A stretch of DNA of 64,000 bases from Vibrio spartinae (GTDB lineage: Bacteria > Pseudomonadota > Gammaproteobacteria > Enterobacterales > Vibrionaceae), in NCBI RefSeq assembly GCF_024347135.1, contig NZ_AP024907.1:3525001-3589000 (forward strand). Direction: 5' to 3'. Below the pieces are notes generated by a model that worked only from the letters and a program-made list of their open reading frames with translations, was not told the origin of the DNA and ran no database searches. Below, piece after piece: positions 11,501-21,400 of the stretch (its first letter is position 1; each line of letters opens with the position of its first letter). Made by a program: the position numbers and the translations under genes.

Positions 11501-14500
11501 GTGATGCATCGCAATTCTCAGCCAATGCTCCTCATCACTGACACGAATCAACTGCCCTTGAAGTAAACGCCCGCTCTCGAGACTGAATTGTGGTTGGAAC
11601 GGGACGTCCGTTTGCGTTGCCATCATCAGAGGAAAGCCAACCGTTTCAGATGCGACGACCTGAGTTGCCAGCCCGTCACATTCCGTGAAATGTGTGCGTA
11701 GAATTTCATGCCGGGCGACAATACGATCCAGCGCCTGTTGAAGAGCTTCAACGTTCAATCGTCCGCGCAGTCTGGTTCCGCCGGCAATGATATAAGCCGA
11801 TGATGCCGCAGGATTCATCTGTGACAAGAACCATAACCGTTGTTGTGCCAACGATAATGGAGGTGTTTGCTGATCGGAGAGTGGCATAATCGCTGGGAGG
11901 CGCTGCTGTGACGCAAGGTGACTGTCTTGCAACGTGGCAGCCAGCTCAGACAGTACCGGATGAGCAAATAGCGTGGTCAGCGAGAGCTCAAGCCCAAGTG
12001 CAACTCGGATCCGGGACACGAGCTGAATAGCGATTAATGAGTGCCCGCCCAGTTCAAAGAAGTCATCATGACGCCCGACTTGCGTCACACCCAACAGACC
12101 CGACCAAATCTCAGCCAGTTGGACTTCCACATCGCCCTGTGGCGGCTCATAAGCCCGTTGCGGTAAGTCACTTGCATCAACTGCCGGTAAAGCCTTCCGG
12201 TCAACCTTGCCATTCGGCGTTAACGGAAAAGCATCCAACGCAATATAAATCCCCGGCACCATGTAATCCGGCAGACGACACCGTAACTCGGCCTTTAACC
12301 CGTCCACCAGAGACTCACCGGACTGCGCTGCATCTGCCGCCACATAATAACCCACCAACCGTGGCTCTCCGTCCGCCATCTCAGGCGCGGCAACCACTGC
12401 ATCTGCAATTCCGGTATATCCCTGCATCAGGGACTCAATTTCACCCAGCTCGATTCGGAATCCCCGGATTTTGACCTGAAAATCACACCGACCTAAACAG
12501 CTAATCCGACCGTCACTGTCCCACCGGCCCAAGTCACCGGTTTGATACATCAACGCACCGGATTCAGCGGTAAACGGGTCCGGGATAAACCGCTCTGCGG
12601 TCAAATCATCGCGGTTGAGATACCCGCTCGTCACCCCGGCACCGGCAATGTAAATCTCACCACTCACACCGACCGGCACCGGCTGGTGCGCATCATCCAG
12701 AATATAAATCCGGGTATTGTCTATCGGTTTGCCAATCAGTACGCCCTCATCACGCAGACTCAGAGGATGCGTCGCTGACCAGACTGTCGTCTCGGTCGGA
12801 CCATACATATTCCACAAACGACCGACGCGACCAAGAATCTCATCCGCCAACACTTTCGAGAAGGATTCCCCCCCTATCAGTCCGCTTAACCGGGGCGAGC
12901 CTTGCCAACCTGCTGCCAGCAAAAGTTTCCATGTCGCCGGGGTCGCCTGAAACAGGGTAATGGCTTGGTTATCAAGGTAAGCCGCCAGCGCTTCACCATC
13001 GCGTGATAATGCTTTATCGGCTAAGTGCAGCGCAGCACCACTGACCAGCGGCAGATAGATTTCAAGCACATGAATATCGAAGGAAATGGTCGTCACCGCC
13101 AGTAAGCGGTCATCGCCATTCACCTGATGTTGATGCTGCTGACTGGTCAGAAAGTTGACTACCGCGCGGTGCGGTACCATCACGCCTTTGGGTTGTCCGG
13201 TCGAGCCGGAGGTATAAATCACATAAGCCAGATGCTCGCTGCTCAGGGTTGCAACCTCGGGGTTCACCACCAGCTCATCCGTCAGCGATTCATGATTGAG
13301 GTCAAGCACCTGCAACTGAGCAGCCTGCTCTCCAAATGTCTGCGCCACATCAACCGTGCCGTCGGTGATCAGAACCACCGGACGACTGTCAGCCACCATA
13401 TATTGCAGTCGCTCGGACGGGAATAACGGGTCTAGCGGAACGTATGCACCGCCCGCTTTGAGAGTTGCCAGCAAGGTCGTGACCATGGCACAGCTGCGCT
13501 CAACCATGACAGCGACATAACTGCCCGGTGTCACACCGAGTGCAATCAGGCGATGGGCTAACTGATTGGCCTGTGTATTCAGCGCAGCATAACTCAGAGA
13601 ATCATCCCCCGAGACCACGGCGGTGGCATCAGGCGTCTGCGCGGCTTGTGCGGCAAATAACTGGTGCAGACACGCTTGCTCAGAATATGGCATTGCGGTC
13701 TGGTTAAAGCGGCTCAGCACATTGTCTCGTTCATCAACAGGCAAAAGATCCAATGTGTCAATTGAGGTATCGGCCGGTGTCATCAGCGTGCTCACAACCC
13801 CATTCAGTGCCGTCACGATCATGGCACCAATTCGCTCGCCACCGATACTCCGGCTGACATGGATATCTAACGAAAACCCACCATTGACAATGTCATTCAC
13901 CGCCACGGTCAATGGGTAGTTGGTATTTTCAGCGGCAAAGACCACGGTTCCCAGCGCATCACTCTCCTCAGTGTGCTGAGCACTGCCGCCTTGATAGCGG
14001 TAGTTGAGGAGCGAACTGAATAATGGCGTCTGATTGCTCAAACCGCTACATTGTTGCGCCAAAGCCAATGACGTATGTTCATGTTCCAGCAACTCACCCA
14101 ATCGTTGTTGGGTCTGAGCCAGTGCTGACGCTACCGATGCCCCGGCAAAAGAGATCCGTAATGGTAGCGTATTAAGGAACATTCCCAGCACGCGATCAGC
14201 CCCTTCACCGCCAGCCATCCGACCGAACAGTACCGTACCGAAGACGACATCGTCCTGCCCCGTAGCCATACGAACCACCAGTCCCCAGGCAAGATGGAAT
14301 AAAGCGGCAGGGCTCAGACCTTTCTGACGAGCCAGTACTCGCACCTGCTCCGCCAGATGCGGCTCAATCGCGACATGTACGCCTTCCGTCAGTTCACTCT
14401 GTGTCTGTAATCCAAATGGCACACACGGCTCATCAAGGTCGCCCAACAATGCCTGGAAATATCGTAACTGTTCATCGCGGCCGGATTGATTCAGGGTAGT

Positions 14501-17500
14501 TTGCGCGACAAAGTTACGGAACGGTAGCGGCTTGGGCAGCGTAGCCTCCTGCCCCGTCATGTAAGACTGTACCTCTTCAACCAGTAATTCCAGCGTGGTG
14601 TGATCATTACACAGATGATGGAATAAAAAGCATAACAGCCAGCGATCTTGCGCCGGATCTGCGACTTTGTAGATTTCAATCATGGGGGCATGCTGGGTAT
14701 CCATCCGCGTCCGGGTCGGGTCAAAATGACGACTCAGCGCATCAGCCACATCACCCGTCTGTTCAACGTGTTCAAGCTGAGAAGCCTGAAGTGTTTTCAA
14801 CACGACAGGCGCTTCGCGCCATACCACTTGGACAGGAGTATTCAATCCATCCCAAACCACGGCAGTCCGTAAAATATCATGCCGCTGCACCACATGCTGA
14901 AGTGCGCTTATAAACGTCTCGATTTCTGCTTCACGCCTGAAACTCTGAATAAATCGGGTAATGTACGGGTCGCCTTGTTCGGCCAGTAGATGGTGGAATA
15001 AGATCCCCTCTTGGAGTGGCGCCAGCGGATAAATATCTTGAATATTCGCCGCACCGCCAACAACGGTCTGACTGATCCGTTCGATTTCTGGCTGGGTCAG
15101 CGTCACCAATGGTAACATCTCCGGTGTAATATGCTGACAATCCACCGGAATCAAATTCGGCGGAATCTCGTTCGGCGGGTTCGTAGTATGAGCCACCAGT
15201 GTTTCAGCCAGAGCCGCCAAAGTCGGCCGGGCAAACAGATCCCGGATCACCATCTGATAGCCCTGCTGACGTAACCGTTCGATCATTTGCACAGCCAGTA
15301 ATGACTGACCACCGAGTTCAAAGAAGTTATCATCCCGGCCCACTTGTTCAACACCGAGTAACGCGGACCAGATATCAGCTAAAATCGATTCAACGACACC
15401 TTCTGGTGCGGTGAACTCCTGACGGACAAAAGCGCTTTCATCGGGTTCCGGCAGTGCCTTGCGGTCAACTTTACCGTTGGCATTCAACGGCATGCGATCC
15501 AGTGCAACATAGGCTTTCGGCACCATGTAATCAGGCAAACGCTCAGCTAATCTCGATTTCAGTTCGGCTGCCGTTACGTGCTGATCTTGGGTGGTAAAAT
15601 AAGCCACTAAACGTTTCGCCCCGGCATCTTCACCCTGGGCAAGTACGACCGCACTATCGGCACCACTTGCAAGCAATGCCACTTCGATTTCACCCAATTC
15701 GATGCGAAATCCACGAATCTTGACCTGAAAGTCATTCCGGCCAACAAACTCGATTGTTCCGTCTGCGCGTAAATAACCAAGGTCTCCCGTCCGGTACATC
15801 CGCGCATTCGCTGCCGATGCATACGGGTCCGGGACAAACCGCTCTGCGGTCAACTCATTTTGATTGAGATACCCCAACGCGACCCCGTCACCACTAATAT
15901 GCAGCTCACCGACCACGCCTTGTGGCACTGGCTGCCCCTGACTGTTCAACAGATACACTTGGGTATTGCCTATCGGACGACCCAGCGGAATACTCACTGC
16001 TTCCTCACCGACTGAGGTGACTTCATGGGTTAAAGCAAATGTGGTGGTTTCTGTCGGGCCATAGCAGTTCAGCACATGTTGTGGCGCACTCTCAGACAGC
16101 ACCTGCCGGATGACTGCCGGGTCAAGCGCATCACCGCCGACCAACAGATAACGCTGGTTGGGTAATACGGATTTCAAGCCTTGCGCATACTGATTGAACA
16201 AGCCGACCGTCAGCCACAGAATACTGACCTGATGCTGAACCAGCGCTTGGGCGAAGGCTTGGACGCTCAGTAATGTGTCTTGCTCAATTACGACCACCGC
16301 AGCACCATTGAGTAACGGGGCCCACACTTCAAAGGTGGTTGCATCAAATGCCGGATTGGCCGCAAACGAAAAACGATCAGAGGGCTGAACCGTCAAATAG
16401 CCATTGTTGATCGCCAATCGCGCAATACCTCGGTGAGGGACAACAACCCCTTTCGGCTGACCGGTCGAACCTGAGGTATACATCACATAGGCAGGGCTGT
16501 CACCGCTGACTGACACAGAAACGGCCTCATCACGAGTCTCATTGACCAGCGAACGATCCATTTCTAAGACATGCAGTGACGGGTAGTCTACTGCAGTACC
16601 GGGTTCTGCAATCAGAACGGTCGCACCGCTATTGTCCAGGACATAGTCCAGTCGGTCGGTCGGGGCCGCCGGATCGAGCGGTACATATACCCCGCCGACT
16701 TTAGCAATCGCCAGTTCCGCCTGAATCAATGCCGCAGAGCGAGGCAGCATGATCGCGACGCGTTGCCCCGGTTGAACACCAAGAGTTTGCAGTCGATAGG
16801 CCAGCGCATTGGCGCGTGTCTCCAGCGCTGCGTATGTCAGAACGCCATCATCCGTCACCACGGCTGTCGCATCAGGAGATGCACTGACCCGTTGCGTAAA
16901 CAGCGTATGAATTCCTGCATCCGCGGGATAATCGTAGCGGGTCTGGTTGTATTGGTGGATGACGGTTTGAAATTCATCCTCATCAAGAATCGGCAATGCG
17001 GTCACTGGTAATGCAGGCTGTTCAACCATGCCTTGCAGTAAACGGATCCAATAGCCGAGATAGCGCTCAACCGTCGTTTTTTCAAACAAGGCAGTCGCAT
17101 AATTCAGATAACCAGATAGGGTGTCACCCGATTCGCTGAGTAATAGGCTCAAATCAAATTTAGCCGTTTTAAACGGTTCTTCTTCCGGAGATAAAGAGAT
17201 ACCGGGAAGACTCAAGGTTGAGTCCGGCAGATTTTGGAGAGCAAAGATGACCTGAAATAACGGTGTATACGCTGGGTTACGGTTCGTCAGCACCGCCTCA
17301 ACCACCTGTTCAAACGGAATATCCTGATTGGACTGGGCTGCCAGTGCCGTTGCTTTCACTTGTGCCAGTAACTCGGATGTGTTGGGTTGTTGACTTAAAT
17401 CAACCCGCAACGCCTGCGTATTGACAAACATCCCGATCAAACCTTCCAACTCAGCACGATTTCGTCCGGCGACCGGTGCACCGATCACCACATCATCCTG

Positions 17501-18424
17501 ACTGGCCAGACGACTCACCAATGTCGCCCAACTGGCAAACAGGGTCATAAACAGCGTGGTATCATGGCGCTGCCCTAATGCTTTCAACGCAGCCGTTAAC
17601 GTGCGGTCCAAAGTAAAATTCACACTGTCACCGGCATGGTCTTGCACCGACGGACGAGGGAAGTCGGTTTTAAGCGCCAGATGCTCCGGTGCATCTTTCA
17701 GTTGCCCGACCCAGTAGTCTCGTTGACGGGGAATCACAGACTCAGCGAAAGATTGCTGCCAGTGGGCATAATCGGCAAACTGAATCGGTAAGTCTGGCAG
17801 TGGGTTATTTTGCCCCTGACACAGTGCGGCATACAAGGTACCGACTTCGCGGATAAATACACTCATCGACCAACCATCGGCAATGGCATGGTGCAGCGCG
17901 ACGCGCAGCACGAATTCATGGTGTTGAACATGTACCAGTTCGGCTCTGACCAGTGGCCCTGCCGATAGATCGAAATGGGGCAGATAGGGTTCAGAGAGAT
18001 CCAGCTGATCGACTTGATCAAGATTGATCTCTTCGAGTAAAAAACCTGTATCCGCAGGCATAATCCGTTGTAATGGTTGTCCGTCCCGTGTGATAAAAAC
18101 GGTTCTGAGGGCTTCATGGCGGGAGACCATCTGATCCAGTGTTTGTCGTAATATGTCGATATTCAACTGACCTTTCAGCCGAAACGAACCGTTAATAATA
18201 TAGGCATCGGATGCACTCGGCTCCATTTCAGACAGAAACCAGATCCGTCGTTGTGCCAGCGCTAAAGGCTCTCCTTCCGGAGAGCGGGATACAGGTTCAA
18301 TGGCTGCGGGCTTTTCTTTCTTTTTCCGTTTCAGGCCTCTTGCTTTTGCCAGCTCAAATAATTTGACGACATCATCGCCAGACAAGTTATTCATCGATGC
18401 ACCCAAATCATCATTTGTACTCAT
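5555..18424 (-). CDS. Non-ribosomal peptide synthetase, second subunit (NRPS-2), four modules
   Basis: 4289 aa, modules 5 to 8. Order with rough residues: C LCL type (HHAIADGWS, 181), A5 (493), T (LGGQS, 1035), dual E/C (HHLLAEQGD at 1145, HHLCNDH at 1269), A6 (1576), T (2124), C LCL (HHIISDGWS, 2309), A7 (2624), T (3178), C LCL (HHMITDGWS, 3367), A8 (3683), T (4225). Specificity codes read by eye: A5 DAFWLGCTFK (Val), A6 DILQLGMVWK (Gly-like), A7 DVWHFSLVDK (Ser, the EntF code), A8 DALWLGGTFK (Val). Val5 should become D through the dual domain. There is no stand-alone E domain and no thioesterase; the protein ends shortly after the last T domain, so the chain passes to NRPS-3. The lysine-rich N-terminus (KRKKKEK near residue 35) and basic C-terminus look like docking tails. 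The ATG has GGGAG nine bases upstream and lies 15 bases after the NRPS-1 stop. Confidence 0.97.
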   Translation of the reverse strand: MSTNDDLGASMNNLSGDDVVKLFELAKARGLKRKKKEKPAAIEPVSRSPEGEPLALAQRRIWFLSEMEPSASDAYIINGSFRLKGQLNIDILRQTLDQMVSRHEALRTVFITRDGQPLQRIMPADTGFLLEEINLDQVDQLDLSEPYLPHFDLSAGPLVRAELVHVQHHEFVLRVALHHAIADGWSMSVFIREVGTLYAALCQGQNNPLPDLPIQFADYAHWQQSFAESVIPRQRDYWVGQLKDAPEHLALKTDFPRPSVQDHAGDSVNFTLDRTLTAALKALGQRHDTTLFMTLFASWATLVSRLASQDDVVIGAPVAGRNRAELEGLIGMFVNTQALRVDLSQQPNTSELLAQVKATALAAQSNQDIPFEQVVEAVLTNRNPAYTPLFQVIFALQNLPDSTLSLPGISLSPEEEPFKTAKFDLSLLLSESGDTLSGYLNYATALFEKTTVERYLGYWIRLLQGMVEQPALPVTALPILDEDEFQTVIHQYNQTRYDYPADAGIHTLFTQRVSASPDATAVVTDDGVLTYAALETRANALAYRLQTLGVQPGQRVAIMLPRSAALIQAELAIAKVGGVYVPLDPAAPTDRLDYVLDNSGATVLIAEPGTAVDYPSLHVLEMDRSLVNETRDEAVSVSVSGDSPAYVMYTSGSTGQPKGVVVPHRGIARLAINNGYLTVQPSDRFSFAANPAFDATTFEVWAPLLNGAAVVVIEQDTLLSVQAFAQALVQHQVSILWLTVGLFNQYAQGLKSVLPNQRYLLVGGDALDPAVIRQVLSESAPQHVLNCYGPTETTTFALTHEVTSVGEEAVSIPLGRPIGNTQVYLLNSQGQPVPQGVVGELHISGDGVALGYLNQNELTAERFVPDPYASAANARMYRTGDLGYLRADGTIEFVGRNDFQVKIRGFRIELGEIEVALLASGADSAVVLAQGEDAGAKRLVAYFTTQDQHVTAAELKSRLAERLPDYMVPKAYVALDRMPLNANGKVDRKALPEPDESAFVRQEFTAPEGVVESILADIWSALLGVEQVGRDDNFFELGGQSLLAVQMIERLRQQGYQMVIRDLFARPTLAALAETLVAHTTNPPNEIPPNLIPVDCQHITPEMLPLVTLTQPEIERISQTVVGGAANIQDIYPLAPLQEGILFHHLLAEQGDPYITRFIQSFRREAEIETFISALQHVVQRHDILRTAVVWDGLNTPVQVVWREAPVVLKTLQASQLEHVEQTGDVADALSRHFDPTRTRMDTQHAPMIEIYKVADPAQDRWLLCFLFHHLCNDHTTLELLVEEVQSYMTGQEATLPKPLPFRNFVAQTTLNQSGRDEQLRYFQALLGDLDEPCVPFGLQTQSELTEGVHVAIEPHLAEQVRVLARQKGLSPAALFHLAWGLVVRMATGQDDVVFGTVLFGRMAGGEGADRVLGMFLNTLPLRISFAGASVASALAQTQQRLGELLEHEHTSLALAQQCSGLSNQTPLFSSLLNYRYQGGSAQHTEESDALGTVVFAAENTNYPLTVAVNDIVNGGFSLDIHVSRSIGGERIGAMIVTALNGVVSTLMTPADTSIDTLDLLPVDERDNVLSRFNQTAMPYSEQACLHQLFAAQAAQTPDATAVVSGDDSLSYAALNTQANQLAHRLIALGVTPGSYVAVMVERSCAMVTTLLATLKAGGAYVPLDPLFPSERLQYMVADSRPVVLITDGTVDVAQTFGEQAAQLQVLDLNHESLTDELVVNPEVATLSSEHLAYVIYTSGSTGQPKGVMVPHRAVVNFLTSQQHQHQVNGDDRLLAVTTISFDIHVLEIYLPLVSGAALHLADKALSRDGEALAAYLDNQAITLFQATPATWKLLLAAGWQGSPRLSGLIGGESFSKVLADEILGRVGRLWNMYGPTETTVWSATHPLSLRDEGVLIGKPIDNTRIYILDDAHQPVPVGVSGEIYIAGAGVTSGYLNRDDLTAERFIPDPFTAESGALMYQTGDLGRWDSDGRISCLGRCDFQVKIRGFRIELGEIESLMQGYTGIADAVVAAPEMADGEPRLVGYYVAADAAQSGESLVDGLKAELRCRLPDYMVPGIYIALDAFPLTPNGKVDRKALPAVDASDLPQRAYEPPQGDVEVQLAEIWSGLLGVTQVGRHDDFFELGGHSLIAIQLVSRIRVALGLELSLTTLFAHPVLSELAATLQDSHLASQQRLPAIMPLSDQQTPPLSLAQQRLWFLSQMNPAASSAYIIAGGTRLRGRLNVEALQQALDRIVARHEILRTHFTECDGLATQVVASETVGFPLMMATQTDVPFQPQFSLESGRLLQGQLIRVSDEEHWLRIAMHHIISDGWSVNVFIRELGELYNAFTQGDADPLPPLTIQYGDFAAWQQRYLQGEILQQQQAYWTQQLQGIPECLTLPTDRIRPAYQSYDGAVIPVQLDQTITDGLRDLSRRQGCTLYMTLLASWSALMGRLASQDDVVIGSPVAGRTSAEVEPLIGMFVNTQAIRVDLSDHLNTIDLLKQVKATTLAAQMHQDIPFEQVVESVAPTRNMSHPPLFQVMLSLQNTPQAAQALSGVTLSLLETERRTAQFDLTLDLFETDGQLTGTLNYATALFDTVTVQRYLGYWQALLQQMVSAPTQAVGSLHILPDTERDLVLNQFNQTQTTFPDTSCLHTLIEAQVARTPEATAVVFADQSLSYAELNAQANQLAHWLIEQGVRPDSRVAVCLERSCELVVSLLAILKAGGAYVPLDPGYPSERLTYMLSDSAPVALLTSGHLVECLGEIPATTRLVDLASPVQPWVDSPQTNPVVAALTNRHLAYIIYTSGSTGLPKGVMNEHRGVVNRLHWMQHDYGFGPDDVVLQKTPFSFDVSVWEFFCPLWSGATLLMAKPEGHKDPDYLISLMTTQGVTIVHFVPPMLQSFLEVVRPDDCPSLRLVFCSGEALPAEAIRKSYARLPQIELHNLYGPTEAAVDVTAWHCPRQLEGDRVSIGRPVANTQMYVLDSDGHPVPVGVEGELYIGGVQVARGYLNRDELTAERFVANPYASDESTHPVMYRTGDVGCWLADGTIEYRGRNDDQVKIRGFRIELGEISSALQGCTGVQDGVVVARAFGGSADKQLVGYYTAIDTHAVPDVATLKAELTARLPAHMVPAVYVVIDTMPLTPNGKVNRKALPEPDISAVVRHEYQAPVGDAEQQLAEIWSALLGVDQVGRADNFFELGGHSLLAVRMVSRVREQLGRELSLTTLFSQSTLHEVAALLEDAQGSTLPAITPLPEGQAIPLSLAQKRLWFLSQMDAQATAAYTVPRSVRLQGKLDVDALQRALDQIVARHAALRTHFARVADEPIQVVKAPSVGFPLTYLDGEGVMDELAPLSPTFDLSQGPLIQGQLIRVSEREHWLRIVMHHMITDGWSMGIFNRELAALYTAHCNGQADPLSPLTIQYGDYAAWQQTHIQGEVLQRQQQYWHEQLRDIPDCLTLPTDRPRPAHQDYSGASLPISVSRELTEQLRQLSQRSGCTLYMTLLAGWSVAMGRLSGQNDIVIGSPIAGRTQSDVEGLIGMFVNSMAMRVQLTEGLNTQELLAQVKETALAAQANQDMPFEQVVETVAPVRSLSHAPIFQVMFALQNTPTEQIQLPDLTLEALDSELSTAQFDLSLEIHEHDGGLHGYLTYASALFEPETVQRYLSYWITLLEGMVRQPELPVDALPMLTDSEQQHVLQHFNQTDYGYPSDCGVHTLFSQQASTSPDAIAVITEAGEWRYGVLEGSANALAHRLQTLGVTPGQRVAVRLPRSAALVVAELAILKCGGVYVPLDPAAPDERQRYVLDDCGASVLLTESETTSDSLSLKVLTLSESLLNEHRKEVVSVAVQGDSPAYVMYTSGSTGQPKGVVVPHRAIARLVLNNGYMAVQSSDRVALAANPAFDATTLEVWAPLLNGAAVVVIEQETLLNVQAFGQALTQHQVSILWLTVGLFNQYAQGLKPVLPNLRYLLVGGDALDPAVIRRVLSESAPAHLLNGYGPTETTTFALTHEIKAVDEGAVSIPLGRPIGHTQVYLLNSHGQPVPQGVVGELYIGGDGVALGYLNQDALTAERFVPDPYASTANARMYRTGDLGYLRADGTIEFVGRNDFQVKVRGFRIELGEIESALVSSGVASAVVIATGDSASKRLVAYFTQGDEGLTASELKSRLAACLPSYMVPAAYVALAEMPLTANGKVDRKALPEPDEAAFVVRQYEAPKNAMETTLADIWRQLLNVERVGRQDDFFELGGHSLLAVRLISEIQHRLHIEVTITELFEHSVLSALAMKLAYIKLSAFASQDIENMAQRLAKGKK
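5868..7445 (-). repeat. Valine A-domain DNA repeat, copy 1 (module 8)
   Basis: Nearly identical to 18732-20309 (offset 12864) except for a divergent internal patch at about 6935-7105. Encodes most of a valine-type A domain. Confidence 0.88.
8657..10590 (-). repeat. Serine A-T-domain DNA repeat, copy 2
   Basis: About 1.9 kb nearly identical to 21521-23454 (constant offset 12864), running from the very start of the downstream C domain through T and A7. Towards its upstream edge it matches 25021-26890 instead, and that match continues to about 10690 into the end of the preceding C domain. Which copy it matches best therefore changes along its length. Confidence 0.9.
12090..13716 (-). repeat. 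Glycine-type A-domain DNA repeat, copy 1 (module 6)
   Basis: Nearly identical to 28296-29922 (offset 16206). The match ends at the A-domain N-terminus, just after the NQTAMPYSE linker, where the upstream domains differ (dual E/C here, starter C in the other copy). Confidence 0.88.
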
Positions 18425-18439
18425 GGTGTATGACTCCCA

Positions 18440-21400
18440 TTATTCTGCTAAATCCATTAAATCGCTGACATCAAATTCAGCAAGACCGATATAAGCCACA
18501 CGTTGACTAAACGCGGCTAATGTGGGATGAGAGAAAAGCTCAACCAATGGCACTTCCAAATCCAATTCATTGCGAATTCTTGAAATTAATTGGGCAGCCA
18601 GCAATGAATGTCCTCCCAACTCAAAGAAGCTATCCTGACGACCGACAACTTCCACCTGAAGCAACGCTTGCCAAATCTCAGCAACCATCTCTTCCAGTTC
18701 ACCCAGCGGTGCTTCATATTCCCGGTGAACCAACGCCGCTTCATCCGGCTCCGGCAGAGCTTTGCGGTCGACCTTACCGTTCGCCGTCAGCGGCATCTCG
18801 GCCAGTGCAACATAAGCCGCCGGCACCATGTAACTCGGTAAACATGCCGCTAAGCGTGATTTCAGCTCACTCGCTGTCAGTCCTTCATCACCTTGGGTGA
18901 AGTAAGCCACCAACCGTTTGGACGCAGAATCACCCGTGGCTATCACCACCGCCGAAGCCACGCCACTCGACACTAACGCCGACTCTATCTCGCCCAGCTC
19001 GATACGGAAGCCTCGCACCTTGACCTGAAAGTCATTGCGGCCGACGAACTCAATCGTTCCGTCTGCGCGTAAATAACCCAAGTCTCCCGTCCGGTACATC
19101 CGCGCATTCGCTGCCGATGCATACGGGTCCGGGACAAACCGCTCTGCGGTCTGCGCATCTTGATTGAGATATCCCAATGCGACCCCGTCACCACCGATAT
19201 ACAGCTCACCCACCACACCTTGCGGCACCGGTTGACCGTGACTGTTAAGTAAATACACTTGGGTATGACCTATCGGACGGCCCAGCGGAATACTCACTGC
19301 ACCCTCATCAACCGCCTTGATTTCATGGGTTAACGCGAATGTCGTGGTTTCTGTCGGGCCATAACCATTGAGAAGATGCGCTGGCGCACTCTCTGACAGC
19401 ACCCGACGAATCACCGCCGGGTCAAGCGCATCACCGCCGACCAACAGATAACGCAGGTTGGGTAATACCGGTTTCAGGCCTTGTGCATACTGATTGAACA
19501 ACCCAACCGTCAGCCACAGAATACTGACCTGATGCTGAGTTAACGCTTGGCCGAAGGCCTGGACGTTCAATAAGGTCTCTTGCTCAATCACCACCACCGC
19601 GGCGCCATTGAGTAACGGGGCCCATACTTCTAACGTGGTCGCATCAAATGCCGGGTTGGCTGCCAGCGCCACCCGGTCTGATGGTTGCACCGCCATATAG
19701 CCGTTGTTCAGTACCAGCCTTGCGATTGCCCGATGTGGTACCACCACACCTTTAGGCTGACCGGTTGAGCCCGAGGTGTACATCACATAGGCCGGTGAGT
19801 CACCGCTGACTGACACAGAAATCACTTCATCACGGGTTTCATTGAGCAGCGACGGGGTTATCTCTAAAACGTGCAGAGATGAATCATCATCCGCAGTCCC
19901 CGGTTCTGCGAGCATGAGGCTTGCACCACTGTCACGGCACACATAATCCAATCGCTCCGCCGGGGCAGCCGGGTCGAGCGGTACATACACACCACCACAT
20001 TTTAAAATCGCCAGCTCTGCCACCACCAACGCGGCTGAACGCGGCAATCGCACTGCAACCCGCTGACCGGGTGTCACACCCAGTGTTTGTAACCGGTGCG
20101 CCAGTGCATTAGCGCTTCCCTCTAACACGCCATAACGCCATTCACCTGCTTCGGTGATGACTGCGATAGCATCCGGTGAAGTGCTCGCCTGTTGGCTGAA
20201 CAGCGTATGAACCCCACAATCGGACGGATATCCATAGTCGGTTTGATTGAAATGTTGCAGCACATGCTGCTGCTCACTGTCCGTCAGCATCGGCAGTGCG
20301 CCCACCGGTAACTCAGGCTGACGGACCATGCCTTCTAACAAGGTGATCCAATAGCTGAGATAACGCTGCACGGTTTCCGGCTCAAACAACGCGGTTGCAT
20401 AATTCAGCGTACCTTCAATGCGATCTGCTGATTCATGGACGATCAAACTCAGATCAAACTGGGCGCTGCTGCTCTCTTCCGCTAACAACGACAAACACAT
20501 GCCATCGAGCTCAATCCGCTCTTCCGGTAAGTTCTGTAATGCAAACAGCACCTGAAAAATCGGGCTGTAAGCGAGACTTCGTGTCGGCGCAACCGCCTCC
20601 ACAACCTGCTCAAACGGAATATCCTGATGTGCCTGTGCCTGTAACGAAGTCGTTTTGACCTGATTCAACAGCGCAATACTATCCGGCTGATCGCTCAGGT
20701 TGACCCGCAATGCTTGCGTGTTGACAAACATCCCGATCAAATCTTCCAGTTCGCTTTGCGTCCGTCCGGCAACCGGAGAACCGATCACAATATCTTCCTG
20801 ACCGGAAAGACGACTCATGACCACAGACCATCCGGCCAGTAAGGTCATATAAAGAGTACTGCGATGTCGCTGGCTGAATTGACGTAAAGACGCGGTGAGC
20901 GACGGTGATAAACTGACTGAAACCGCAGCGCCTGCGTAATTTTGCGTTGCCGGGCGGGGTCGATCCATCGGCAATGTCAGACAATCCGGAATATCACGCA
21001 GTTGTTCCGTCCAATACTGCTGTTGACGTTGCAACACCTCACCTTGCAAGTGTGCTTGCTGCCATGCAGCATAGTCACCATACTGAATACGCAATGGTGG
21101 CAATGGATCCGGTTGTCCTTGACAGAATGCACGATACAAGGCTGAGAGTTCAGTGGTCAGCACCCCAATTGACCAACCATCAGCAATCATATGGTGCATG
21201 GCAATTCGCAACCAATGCTCGTTTTCATGAATACGGATCAGCTGCCCTTGAATCAATGCCCCTCGGGTTAACTCGAATTGAGGCTGAAACGGTGACAACT
21301 CATCGATTAATGTCTCCCCATCCAGCCAACTCATCGGAAACTCATGCCAAACTTTGCCAACAACCTGTACAGGAACACCATCGAGATCGACAAAGTGCGT

